Shown here one piece after another: positions 34,131 to 42,649 of a stretch of 64,000 bases of DNA. The notes under the pieces are model-generated. The model did no database searches and had not been told where the DNA came from. It worked only from the letters and a program-made list of their open reading frames with translations. Position 1 is the first letter of the stretch; each line of letters opens with the position of its first letter. Source of the DNA: Oscillospiraceae bacterium. GTDB taxonomy: Bacteria; Bacillota; Clostridia; Saccharofermentanales; Saccharofermentanaceae. A program made the position numbers and the translations under genes. The DNA is taken from the NCBI GenBank assembly GCA_902775565.1, contig CACYMP010000008.1, positions 52,166-116,165 of the forward strand. The letters run 5' to 3'.

Positions 34131-34856
34131 ATGTCAGGACATTCCAAATGGAACAATATCAGAAGGAAGAAAGAAGCTTCTGATGCAGCAAAAGGCGCGA
34201 TCTTTACTAAGTTCGCCAAAGAGATAGCCGTCGCGGTAAAAGCAGGCGGTGCTGATCCGAACGGTAACTCAAGGCTCAAGGTCGTAGTAGCCAAGGCAAA
34301 GGCTGCCAACATGCCCAACGACAATATTAACCGTGCCATCAAAAAGGCTGCCGAAGCCGGTGAAGGCGACGACTACGAAGAGATCACATACGAAGGATAC
34401 GGTCCCGCAGGCGTTGCCATCATGGCAAAAGCTCTGACCAATAACCGCAACAGGACTGCTGCTGACGTCAGACATATATTTGATAAGAACGGCGGCAATC
34501 TCGGAGTTGACGGAAGCGTCTCGTTCCTTTTTGAAGAAAAAGGAACGATCCTTGTATCCAAAGAGGATTTCGAAGACGAGGATCAGGTTATGGGCGATGC
34601 TTTGGACTGCGGAGCTTCCGATTTCGATTCAGACGATGATTACTACATCATCTCCACTTCTCCTTCGGATTTCTATTCCGTCAGAGATGCACTTGAAGCA
34701 AAAGGCTATACTTTCGCGGATGAGACTTTAGGACCTGTGGCAATCACCACGACCGAAGTTACCGATCCCGAAGCCGTTGAGCGTCTCGAGAAAATGCTCG
34801 ACATGTTTGACGAGAACGAGGACGTCCAGGAAGTCTACCATAACTGGAACGGCTGA
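34131..34856 (+). CDS. YebC/PmpR-family protein
   Basis: 241 residues starting MSGHSKWNNIRRKKEASDAA, diagnostic of the YebC family. Long annotated as a transcriptional regulator; newer work on members of the family points to relief of ribosome stalling at proline-rich stretches. GGAGG precedes the ATG; a TATAAT lies at 34091-34096. First of a run of four genes on this strand. Confidence 0.95.
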   Translation: MSGHSKWNNIRRKKEASDAAKGAIFTKFAKEIAVAVKAGGADPNGNSRLKVVVAKAKAANMPNDNINRAIKKAAEAGEGDDYEEITYEGYGPAGVAIMAKALTNNRNRTAADVRHIFDKNGGNLGVDGSVSFLFEEKGTILVSKEDFEDEDQVMGDALDCGASDFDSDDDYYIISTSPSDFYSVRDALEAKGYTFADETLGPVAITTTEVTDPEAVERLEKMLDMFDENEDVQEVYHNWNG

Positions 34857-34870
34857 TCCGGGTGATCTAA

Positions 34871-35929
34871 GTGCCCGGTCCCGAGAACATTTCCCAGAAC
34901 GAATCCGTTTCTACGGCGAAGAACCAGACAGCGCCGCGCAAGACTTTGCTGTCTGAGTTTCGCGGGACATTAAAACGCTTTGAAAGGACCGGTACTGCGC
35001 TCAATACCGGTTCTTCTTCTGACTCCGAAAAGAATATTGAAAGGATCCTTAACAGTGATCAGCTGACAAGGGAATATCTTTCGGGGATCGCGGTCATAGC
35101 TTTCGTTGGTCCTTCCGGCACGGGCAAGAGTACCCGCGCGATCAAAGTCGCCAGAGACAACAACATCTACTACATTATCGATGACGGTCTTCTCATTAAC
35201 GGAAGCAGGATCGTAGCAGGTACCTCAGCCAAGAAGGCACCGACAAAAATGGAGTCTGTTCGTCAGGCGATCTTTACGGATCCCACCAGATCATCCGTCA
35301 TGAGACGTGCACTTGTCGAATCCGGTCCGAAAGCTCTAATGATCCTCGGTACTTCAGATTCGATGCTCGGAAAGATATGCGATAACCTCTGGCTCAACCG
35401 CCCTTCTATGCTTATCAGGATCGAGGATGTTTCCACAGAGGAAGAAAGACGCCTTGCCAGAAACACAAGAATGACTGAGGGAATGCACACCATTCCTGTC
35501 CCGAGCATGGAGGTCAAGCACGAGTTCTCGGGTTATTTTTCGGATCCTTTCTCAAAACTCAGACAGCGTTTTGACAGGGAGCGCGGCATCATCCCCCCTG
35601 CCCCTGACTCGGACAGAACGGTCGTAAGGCCCACGTTCTCGTCCCTCGGTTCATATTCGATCTCAGATGAAGCGCTTCTGGATCTGATAAAGATCGTTCT
35701 GAAAGATATTCCGGGATTCGCCGAAGTTACTTCTTTCAAGACGGAGAAACAGACTTACGGTGTCATGATAAGCCTTGATCTGTCGCTTTACTACGGTTAT
35801 GACGCCCAGGAAGTCCTGGAGACCGCTCAGCAGAAAGTCGGTATGGCCGTCGAGGAATATACTTCCATTACCACTAACGGAGTTAATGTCAGGGCAAGCC
35901 GTCTTTTGCACGCTCCCAATGATAAATAA
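34871..35929 (+). CDS. P-loop NTPase fused to an Asp23-like domain
   Basis: 352 residues from a GTG at 34871, 14 nt after yebC. A disordered Ser/Thr-rich start (1-50) is followed by a P-loop domain with Walker A GPSGTGKS at 80-87, and a C-terminal region (about 268-350) whose pattern (PGFAEVTSFKTEKQTYGVMI ... VGMAVEEYTSITTNGVNVRA) resembles the Asp23/alkaline-shock domain. I know no named family with this combination. No membrane segment. Function unknown; may be a nucleotide-dependent envelope-stress or metabolic regulator. Both halves assigned by eye. Confidence 0.6.
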   Translation: MPGPENISQNESVSTAKNQTAPRKTLLSEFRGTLKRFERTGTALNTGSSSDSEKNIERILNSDQLTREYLSGIAVIAFVGPSGTGKSTRAIKVARDNNIYYIIDDGLLINGSRIVAGTSAKKAPTKMESVRQAIFTDPTRSSVMRRALVESGPKALMILGTSDSMLGKICDNLWLNRPSMLIRIEDVSTEEERRLARNTRMTEGMHTIPVPSMEVKHEFSGYFSDPFSKLRQRFDRERGIIPPAPDSDRTVVRPTFSSLGSYSISDEALLDLIKIVLKDIPGFAEVTSFKTEKQTYGVMISLDLSLYYGYDAQEVLETAQQKVGMAVEEYTSITTNGVNVRASRLLHAPNDK

Positions 35930-35940
35930 GGAGGCTTCAT

Positions 35941-36702
35941 ATGGAAAAGATATATATGATCCCTGTAAACGATGCGTATTTCGGCACTTCCGAGTGTCCG
36001 TTCTGTGCACTTTACAATAAGGCCGAGAACGACTATTTAGAGTACTATCTTGGCCCTTCTCTTATGGAGCCGGATACAAGGAAGATAACCAATAAGACCG
36101 GTTTTTGTCCGGAGCACATGGGAAAGCTCAACAAATCCGTAACCAACAGACTGGGTCTGGGATTAGTCATGCATACCCATCTTCTGGATTTTCATGAAGA
36201 CATCTCCAAGGATATGATCAACAGCGCGCCTTCCAAAGCAGGTCTTCTGAAAGGCAGGTCATCGGATTACAGATCAAAGCTTAATGACCTTGCCGACAGG
36301 ATCGACAAACGCGTTTCGATGTGTCCGATCTGCGAAAAACTAAATGATACGATGAAACACTATACAGAGGTTACGGCCTGGATGTTCGTTCACAACGATG
36401 ATTTCAGGAAGAAATTCTCTGAGACCAAATACCATTGCCTCCCTCATACAGCTATGCTCCTGCGGCAGGCAGCAAAGCTCTCGCAGAATGAAGCATCTGA
36501 TTTTGTAGCTGCACTCGCTTCAGAAAGTGACCTTGCATTTACTGAACTTATCGGTGATGTTGAATGGTTTACCTTAAAGTTCGATTACCGTAACTCCGAC
36601 AAACCATGGGGCAACAGCAAAAATGCCATTCAGCGCTCGATGCGTTTCTTATCTTCAGACAGGAGGGATTTCGATGAACAGTTGGGAAAAAAGCAATCTT
36701 GA
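35941..36702 (+). CDS. DUF6062-like protein with cysteine pairs
   Basis: 253 residues. Three cysteine-bearing motifs: SECPFCALYNK (about 18-28), TGFCPEHM (about 57) and MCPICEKLNDTM (about 118), plus YHCLPHTAMLL (about 165); together they look like metal- or cluster-binding ligands. The pattern fits the uncharacterised clostridial DUF6062 group. GGAGG ribosome binding site. It overlaps the next gene by 29 nt. No function known. Confidence 0.65.
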   Translation: MEKIYMIPVNDAYFGTSECPFCALYNKAENDYLEYYLGPSLMEPDTRKITNKTGFCPEHMGKLNKSVTNRLGLGLVMHTHLLDFHEDISKDMINSAPSKAGLLKGRSSDYRSKLNDLADRIDKRVSMCPICEKLNDTMKHYTEVTAWMFVHNDDFRKKFSETKYHCLPHTAMLLRQAAKLSQNEASDFVAALASESDLAFTELIGDVEWFTLKFDYRNSDKPWGNSKNAIQRSMRFLSSDRRDFDEQLGKKQS

Positions 36703-37078
36703 ATTAACTCCTGCACCTGACATGACAATACTTGACGAGAGCAGTTCTCTCTCTGTTCTCATCAAGCATGATTACTATTCTTCCGATAATGATCACGGAC
36801 GTATGCTGCTGGACACATTTCTGGACACCCTGATCGAGAGCGGTGATCAGATCAGCAAAGTCATTCTTATAGATTCCGCTGTCAGGCTTTTGGAAGACGA
36901 CAGTTTCTCAGCCAAACTTATCAGACTGTTCACTCTTTCCAAATATTCATATGTCTGTGATGACAGCCTCGCGTATTTCGATATTGAATACGCTTCTCAT
37001 GACAACATAATCGTTTGCTCCGCATCCGACATTTCCATGGAACTTATGCAAACGGAACGTCTTATAACACTTGAATGA
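36674..37078 (+). CDS. small DsrE/YedF C-terminal-like protein
   Basis: 134 residues from the ATG at 36674, chosen for its AGGAGGG site; it starts inside the DUF6062-like gene. The sequence VLIKHDYYSSDNDHGRMLLD then KVILIDSAVRLL and YVCDDSLAYFDI follows the DsrE-like C-terminal half of YedF (lead residues LGxxLMxxFxxxL, NsGVkL, CGTCLdYY), but the conserved cysteines there are only partly kept (one C, where YedF has CxxC). The SirA-like half is missing. Divergent; assignment moderate. Confidence 0.5.
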   Translation: MNSWEKSNLELTPAPDMTILDESSSLSVLIKHDYYSSDNDHGRMLLDTFLDTLIESGDQISKVILIDSAVRLLEDDSFSAKLIRLFTLSKYSYVCDDSLAYFDIEYASHDNIIVCSASDISMELMQTERLITLE

Positions 37079-37101
37079 TCAATAAAAAAAGCCAAATAAA
37101 A

Positions 37102-37130
37102 AACCCGGAGCATATGCTCCGGGTTTTTTC
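37102..37130. terminator. bidirectional terminator between convergent genes
   Basis: Perfect 12-bp palindromic stem AACCCGGAGCAT/ATGCTCCGGGTT (37102-37125) with T-runs on both strands; it ends the yebC group and the PilX-like gene. Confidence 0.9.
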
Positions 37131-37141
37131 AGTTGTTTGTT

Positions 37142-39136
37142 TTAGCCGCCTGTCTTATTGTTACCAAGATTGTAGTAATAAATCATCGACTTGAGAGAGA
37201 AACATGTAACGACTTTCTCGATATCAGGCTTCTTGCCGCCCATTGTTGATGATCCGGGTGAAGCAGGGTTAACGATGCTACCAGAGTCTCCTGAGAAGCC
37301 GAGACCGTCTGTCATGAGTCTTCCGTAGAATACACCGTTGTCACCGTTTCTGAATCCGACAGTTGACTGGATTCCTTTAGAATAATCATCGTTGAACATT
37401 CCGATGAATGCTTCCATGATAATGTTCTTATCGAGGCCGAGAGTGTTTTTGCCCATTCCGACGATCATTGCGCAAGGCTCGTTCTTACCATCATAACGGT
37501 AGCTGTAACCCTTACCGGCAGTATTCTCAAAGGCTGTGGCACCGCTATATTTCTTTCCAATAATATCATCGATTACAAAGTTGTATGCAGCCTCAGCACC
37601 TGTTTTGTTTCTACCTTCAACAGCAAGGATTCCATTGCCGCCAACGATACCATTAGATGTAGTTCCGCTGGGAGTGCCGGGCCAATAAACTTTTGCTTCG
37701 TCCTCAAGTATGAATACAACAGGAGCATCCTTATCGGGTTTATCGACGATGAAGATTACATGACATAAACCGAATGTCTTGCCACCCTGGAAATAGAATC
37801 TATATGTTGAGCCACCTTTGAGAACCATTACAAAAGGAATCGTTGGACCATAACCGTGATCACCGTTGTTGTTCTCTGGTGACTGGCTGTAATTAAATCC
37901 GTCAGATGTAAAACGGTATGTGCCTGCAGGAACATATCCCTTTTTCTTCTGGTAGCAGTTATCTCTAAGGAAAGTAGCCAAAGATGTTTCAGTTGCAGTG
38001 GAAGGAGCTGTTCTCTTCAGTCCAAGCTTTGAAGCACTGCCGAGGAACTCATCGGTTGTAGGATAGTTGTCCTTACCATTCTTCTTATAGCTTGCGTTAT
38101 AAGAAGCATACTTCTGAACCTTTGTCTTAAAAGTTGAACCGAGATCGTTACCGCCGTCAGCACGTGAGCCGTCAGCATTGATATAAACAACGTTTTTCTT
38201 TGTATCTGACTCAGTCCAATTCTTATTATCAGATCTCTTGCAGAGATAGAATGTCTTTCCGCTGGGATTGAAGTTACCCTTGTCGGTTCCAACTGCTATA
38301 GACTCATTGCTGTCACCAAAGAAGAAGAGGTTTACACCACCACCGTTCTTGCTGTTGTACATAGTACTGTCAGTTTTCTTAGCAAGTCTTGCACCGGAAA
38401 GGAATACGATGTCAGGAGAATAGATATCCTCAGCCTTGAATGCAACGTCGCCATCGCAGTAAACAAGGGTAGAGTGTGATGAGAATGATGAGTCTACGTT
38501 CTTACCACCCTTACGGATAAGGAAGATGTTGTCGAGGTCACCCTGAGCCTTACCATCACCGACGATCTCAAGGTTGTTTTGGCCGAACTCTGCGTTGAGG
38601 TCGATCTGTGTACTGAAAGGCTTACCGCCGCCGGTACTCGTCGGAGGAGTATATGTCAGGTATGCTCTTACGTTCTCAACCTGTCCGTCGATATGGGTTG
38701 AGAAATCAGCAATGTAAGTATACTCTTCATCCTTGGACGCACCGGTCTTATTAGGTGATCTTGTAAATGTTACTTCCGTGAAACTCGTGGTACTGGAGGT
38801 GTTCTCAGTCTCAAGTCCGGGAATCGTATTGGAAGTAGCAGATGCTTTGACACGAACCGGAGTACCGGTGCCGCCGGCACCTGCCTTACAAAGCGCCAGG
38901 ATAGCCGAATCGCTGATCTCACACTTCTGAAGAGCATGGAGCCAAGACTCTGCAACTGATGTAACAGTAAGTCTTGCCTGATTGTTCTCAGCTTCTGTGT
39001 AGACACGCTTTCTCGTAGCCTGTGTAAGCATCATGGCTGCAGCAATGAAGATTGTTGCGAAAGCCAGGACGAAAACAACAGTAACGAGGATCGCACCACG
39101 CTTTGCCGCTTTCTTCTTGTTAAACTTTCTCATCAT
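37142..39136 (-). CDS. large PilX-like pilus-associated protein
   Basis: 664 residues. The N-terminus KRGAILVTVVFVLAFATIFIAAAMML followed by an Ala/Glu-rich helix (YTEAENNQARLTVTSVAESW) matches the PilX N-terminal membrane-helix type, which lacks the FTLVE leader. The rest (about 120-660) is a large Gly/Asn/Ser-rich extracellular domain with no family I recognise and few cysteines. PilX-like minor pilins normally are about 150-200 residues, so this may be a tip adhesin. Located 3.3 kb from pilB, on the same strand, and ends at a shared terminator. Confidence 0.6.
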   Translation of the reverse strand: MMRKFNKKKAAKRGAILVTVVFVLAFATIFIAAAMMLTQATRKRVYTEAENNQARLTVTSVAESWLHALQKCEISDSAILALCKAGAGGTGTPVRVKASATSNTIPGLETENTSSTTSFTEVTFTRSPNKTGASKDEEYTYIADFSTHIDGQVENVRAYLTYTPPTSTGGGKPFSTQIDLNAEFGQNNLEIVGDGKAQGDLDNIFLIRKGGKNVDSSFSSHSTLVYCDGDVAFKAEDIYSPDIVFLSGARLAKKTDSTMYNSKNGGGVNLFFFGDSNESIAVGTDKGNFNPSGKTFYLCKRSDNKNWTESDTKKNVVYINADGSRADGGNDLGSTFKTKVQKYASYNASYKKNGKDNYPTTDEFLGSASKLGLKRTAPSTATETSLATFLRDNCYQKKKGYVPAGTYRFTSDGFNYSQSPENNNGDHGYGPTIPFVMVLKGGSTYRFYFQGGKTFGLCHVIFIVDKPDKDAPVVFILEDEAKVYWPGTPSGTTSNGIVGGNGILAVEGRNKTGAEAAYNFVIDDIIGKKYSGATAFENTAGKGYSYRYDGKNEPCAMIVGMGKNTLGLDKNIIMEAFIGMFNDDYSKGIQSTVGFRNGDNGVFYGRLMTDGLGFSGDSGSIVNPASPGSSTMGGKKPDIEKVVTCFSLKSMIYYYNLGNNKTGG

Positions 39137-39312
39137 ATAGAAGCACCTTCCTTCTTATGTGATTTGTTACAACTCAATGTTCTCAATGGTTTGCGCACAA
39201 AACGCGCATACAAATCCAATTTCTTGAGCTTATTTTAAGATATTACGGACCAAATTTCAACAGAAAATTCCAAATTTGATAACCTTTTTTACATACTTTG
39301 TTAACATTTCGT

Positions 39313-40320
39313 TTACAAACTGTCGATTTCTTCTTTATTATCTTCTGCTTGAACCGCCGGAGCACCGGTTGATCCGTATTTATCGAACTCTTCTTTTTTG
39401 GAAGCGACCAGATAATAATCCGTCTGTGTGGCAAATCGTAATACGGCTGAAGCATAGAACAATCCGGACTTATTCTTTTTGATCCTTGCTCTTGAGAACA
39501 GTTCGCCGTGTTCACTGCATCTGAAAAGCGCATATTGTGATTTGCGGATACGGAATTTTCCGATCTCTGCTTCAAGTTCTTTACCGCAAAGAGGACATAC
39601 ACTCAAAAAACCGTTGATAAGGGCCAGCGCCCCTTCAGTATCCCTGGCTTCACTTCCGACGAGGGAAAACTCATTCTTCACGTCGGGATCGACCGAAGAA
39701 CTGGATATCGCAGATATGACCTCCGAAGGTTTATTGTGTCTGAATATCTCCTCAAATACCTCACCGGTGTACTGAGCATCGGCTGTAGCACTGTGGAATA
39801 TGTCCTTTTTCTCGATGTGATAATAATCAACTGCAGCCTCAACGCTCCTCTGCTTTCCCTTCTGACCGGCAAAGAAAGAGAAGATCGGCTGAAGATCGAG
39901 AAAATACATGCCGAGTTTATTATCCATTCCGAAAAACTTCAGATTCATCTTGAGCATTGCAGGGTCGGAATTGCCCCACCCTACCAGAATGGCATCTGTT
40001 CCGCAGAACTCTCTGAAACTCTCATATGCCTGGGCAAAGGGCTGGCCTTTCTTGAGGTCACTGTTCTTCTTCCGGGTTACTTTCCTTACATGATAATGAA
40101 GTCTGGTATATACGGCAGGCGCTATATCAGCCGAGAACGTTCCCTTGCAGATAAGGTCGCCGTTCTCATAAACATACCGGCAGGCACCGATCTCAATGAT
40201 CTCGCCTGTAAGCGTTGCGCAATCGAAATCATATGTCTTGCCGGGTATAGGCTGGTTCCATTCGAGATCAAATACTATGAACTCGCAACCGTCAACAATT
40301 TTCTTGCTCAGCATTTCCAT
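39313..40320 (-). CDS. DEDD-family 3'-5' exonuclease
   Basis: 335 residues. DnaQ-like core with FDLEWN (Exo I, about 18), ILVGWGNSDPAML (Exo II), and HSATADAQYT (Exo III, H and D). A C-terminal part carries CPLCGKELE and RCSEHGELFSRARI, a short zinc-binding-like element. Acts on DNA or RNA ends; target unknown. Its start lies 29 nt inside the upstream YfhO gene, so translation is coupled. Confidence 0.8.
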   Translation of the reverse strand: MEMLSKKIVDGCEFIVFDLEWNQPIPGKTYDFDCATLTGEIIEIGACRYVYENGDLICKGTFSADIAPAVYTRLHYHVRKVTRKKNSDLKKGQPFAQAYESFREFCGTDAILVGWGNSDPAMLKMNLKFFGMDNKLGMYFLDLQPIFSFFAGQKGKQRSVEAAVDYYHIEKKDIFHSATADAQYTGEVFEEIFRHNKPSEVISAISSSSVDPDVKNEFSLVGSEARDTEGALALINGFLSVCPLCGKELEAEIGKFRIRKSQYALFRCSEHGELFSRARIKKNKSGLFYASAVLRFATQTDYYLVASKKEEFDKYGSTGAPAVQAEDNKEEIDSL

Positions 40321-42649
40321 CAGGCAGTTCCGCAGGGTCTTCTCCTCCGGAACCTTTCCCCTTCTTATTATTTTTATAAGTATACTTATATATCAGCGGT
40401 ATTGCGATAACCGCAAGGCAGACAGCCGCTGAGACAGCAATTCCGCCTGCTAATCCCGGTACGACCTTTGTAAACCTGACTACATATTCCCCGGCGGATT
40501 CCGAAGCATCGAAAACACATCCGGTAAGTCCCATATAATTGAACGTTTTACAGTTTCTTCCGTTGACCATGATCTTAACGGAAGCATCGTACGGCATAGA
40601 AGTGACAAATGAAGCTGTTCCGGACCTCTGACCGGGAATATCCTTGGATCTGAAGCTGAAACCATCTTTTTCCATGGAATGCGTGACTCTCTCGAGATCA
40701 TCTGCCGCGGGCTGCCTGAGACGCAGAAAAGCAAGCCTGCTTTCTGTCTCACCGTCAAGGCTGAAAAAGACAGCAACCTCATGTTTGCCTTCAGATGCAT
40801 CGATCTCCGTAAGCGAAGGCTTTGTAAGGTCCGTCTCTTCCTCGAAATCGCCGTTTGTATTCCTGATCGTGGTATCACCGCCAAATCCGCAGTAAACAAA
40901 CATCCTGTCACCATTTTCGCAGTTCAGTTCATACGTAACAGAGGAAAAACCGGATCCGACTTTATAAAGGTCATCTTTAACAAGATCCGCCTGATCACTG
41001 TAAACAAGCGTAATGTCATACTTCTCAAAACATGCGTCTGCCCCTGCCTTGCCGGACATATAGTTGAAAGCATCGGCAAAATCAGAAGCGTTATAAGAGC
41101 TGATATCTTCCGAGAGCAAAAGGAACCTGTATCCTTCCGAGAAAACGGAAAGACCGGCAGTCTCGCCTGAATCGATATATTCTCCGTCAAGCATCTCGGT
41201 GTTGTCAGGGATCATATCGACACCGGAATCCGATAAACTGACGGAATTGTTGAACATAATAAACGATGCATTAACGGTAACAGCTGCCGCGCCGATCGTT
41301 GCGATAACCGTCTTGAATCTCTTTCCGACAGGCTTTTCGGGCGTCTCAAGAGCAATATGTCTCACGATAAGTCCGCAGACGAGCATTGTGGCAGCTGTTC
41401 CGAGATTGATGGTCGTCGAGAACTGAATGTCGGAATAGAAATTGCCGGAGAACACGAGGAACGCCATGGGAACCAGGAATGCCGCATAAAGTGCTCCTGA
41501 AGTGACGCCGTCAATATTTCTCAGAGCGATCGCGGCACAGAAGAACAGGAATACCTCAAGGCAGATAAGTCTTGAAGCACTCAGGACATTGCTCTCGCCG
41601 AAAATACTCACAGCTTCGCTTACAAATGAAGACGCGCATGAGATATACCAGACGGAAAGGATAACCGCGGTCGTAACTTTTACGCGAACCGGGATCTTAA
41701 AGTTGGCCCAGAAAAGTACGACTGCTTCCAAGGTCAGGATACCGATATAAAAGACCGGGACCATATCCCTGTCGAGGCCGCCAGACTGGGCTGCATAAGT
41801 GTGTCTCAAAAGATCGTAGAGCTTATACCTCATCTCAGCCGTTTTGAAAGAAGCTACGACATCGAATCCGGGAGTAAAGCCGATAAATCTGGGGATGACG
41901 GTAAAAGACGCCATTGCCGTACCGGCAGTAACAGCACCCAGGAGCTTCAGCCAGGATGAGAATATCTGACGTTTCAGGCGGTAAAGACTTACAGACAAAA
42001 GCAGCGCAGCCACCGCAAGAAAGGGGATCCCCGAAAGGCATCCGCAGCTTCCGGAAGCCGCGGTCATCGCGCATGCAAGACAGGACAGGCCGAATGCTTT
42101 CCATGTCCTCTCCCTCAGATATGAATCAAAGGCCGAAAGAGCCGCCGGAATAATGACGACCATGTTCATTACGGTTGCGAACTGTGCTGTCAGGATAACC
42201 TGTGCCGAAAGTGCATACATCATTCCGAGAAGGAATGAATAAAGCCTGCGAAGACCTGTATGGCAGCAGCAGAACCAGTACATCAGAGAAGCGGCAGCTC
42301 CGAATCTTAAGAAATAACCTATCGTAAGGACTGCCTGCGTCAGATTTTTCGGTAATATGAGCGCAATAAGGAAAAACAGATCCAGATTGTGATCTGATAT
42401 AAGATTCCAGGCATCAGCCGGATCCATGCCGTTTTTAATCCCGAAGACTTCATTTTCAGCATTCTTAAGCCCGGCGATGATATTCTCGCTCATCTCACCG
42501 GTACGCATGGAAATGCTTGTCGGAAGGATCTTTCCGGGGCTTAAGGACAGGCCGATATTCAGCGCAATCGTGGCAGCACAGGCTGCAGCAAGAAAGCATA
42601 TAACGAAGCCGTCAATGAGCTTTTGTCTGCCCGTACGGGTGCTTATCAT
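40292..42649 (-). CDS. YfhO-family membrane protein (second copy)
   Basis: 785 residues. About 10-12 membrane helices over residues 12-460, then an extracytoplasmic beta-rich domain and a last helix near 740. Overall layout and the tandem arrangement indicate the YfhO family (putative GT-C-like glycosyltransferases; Listeria and Bacillus members are linked to teichoic-acid glycosylation). Start overlaps the upstream YfhO stop by 4 nt. Sequence is clearly different from its neighbour, so it is not a recent duplicate. Confidence 0.72.
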   Translation of the reverse strand: MISTRTGRQKLIDGFVICFLAAACAATIALNIGLSLSPGKILPTSISMRTGEMSENIIAGLKNAENEVFGIKNGMDPADAWNLISDHNLDLFFLIALILPKNLTQAVLTIGYFLRFGAAASLMYWFCCCHTGLRRLYSFLLGMMYALSAQVILTAQFATVMNMVVIIPAALSAFDSYLRERTWKAFGLSCLACAMTAASGSCGCLSGIPFLAVAALLLSVSLYRLKRQIFSSWLKLLGAVTAGTAMASFTVIPRFIGFTPGFDVVASFKTAEMRYKLYDLLRHTYAAQSGGLDRDMVPVFYIGILTLEAVVLFWANFKIPVRVKVTTAVILSVWYISCASSFVSEAVSIFGESNVLSASRLICLEVFLFFCAAIALRNIDGVTSGALYAAFLVPMAFLVFSGNFYSDIQFSTTINLGTAATMLVCGLIVRHIALETPEKPVGKRFKTVIATIGAAAVTVNASFIMFNNSVSLSDSGVDMIPDNTEMLDGEYIDSGETAGLSVFSEGYRFLLLSEDISSYNASDFADAFNYMSGKAGADACFEKYDITLVYSDQADLVKDDLYKVGSGFSSVTYELNCENGDRMFVYCGFGGDTTIRNTNGDFEEETDLTKPSLTEIDASEGKHEVAVFFSLDGETESRLAFLRLRQPAADDLERVTHSMEKDGFSFRSKDIPGQRSGTASFVTSMPYDASVKIMVNGRNCKTFNYMGLTGCVFDASESAGEYVVRFTKVVPGLAGGIAVSAAVCLAVIAIPLIYKYTYKNNKKGKGSGGEDPAELPDGNAEQENC

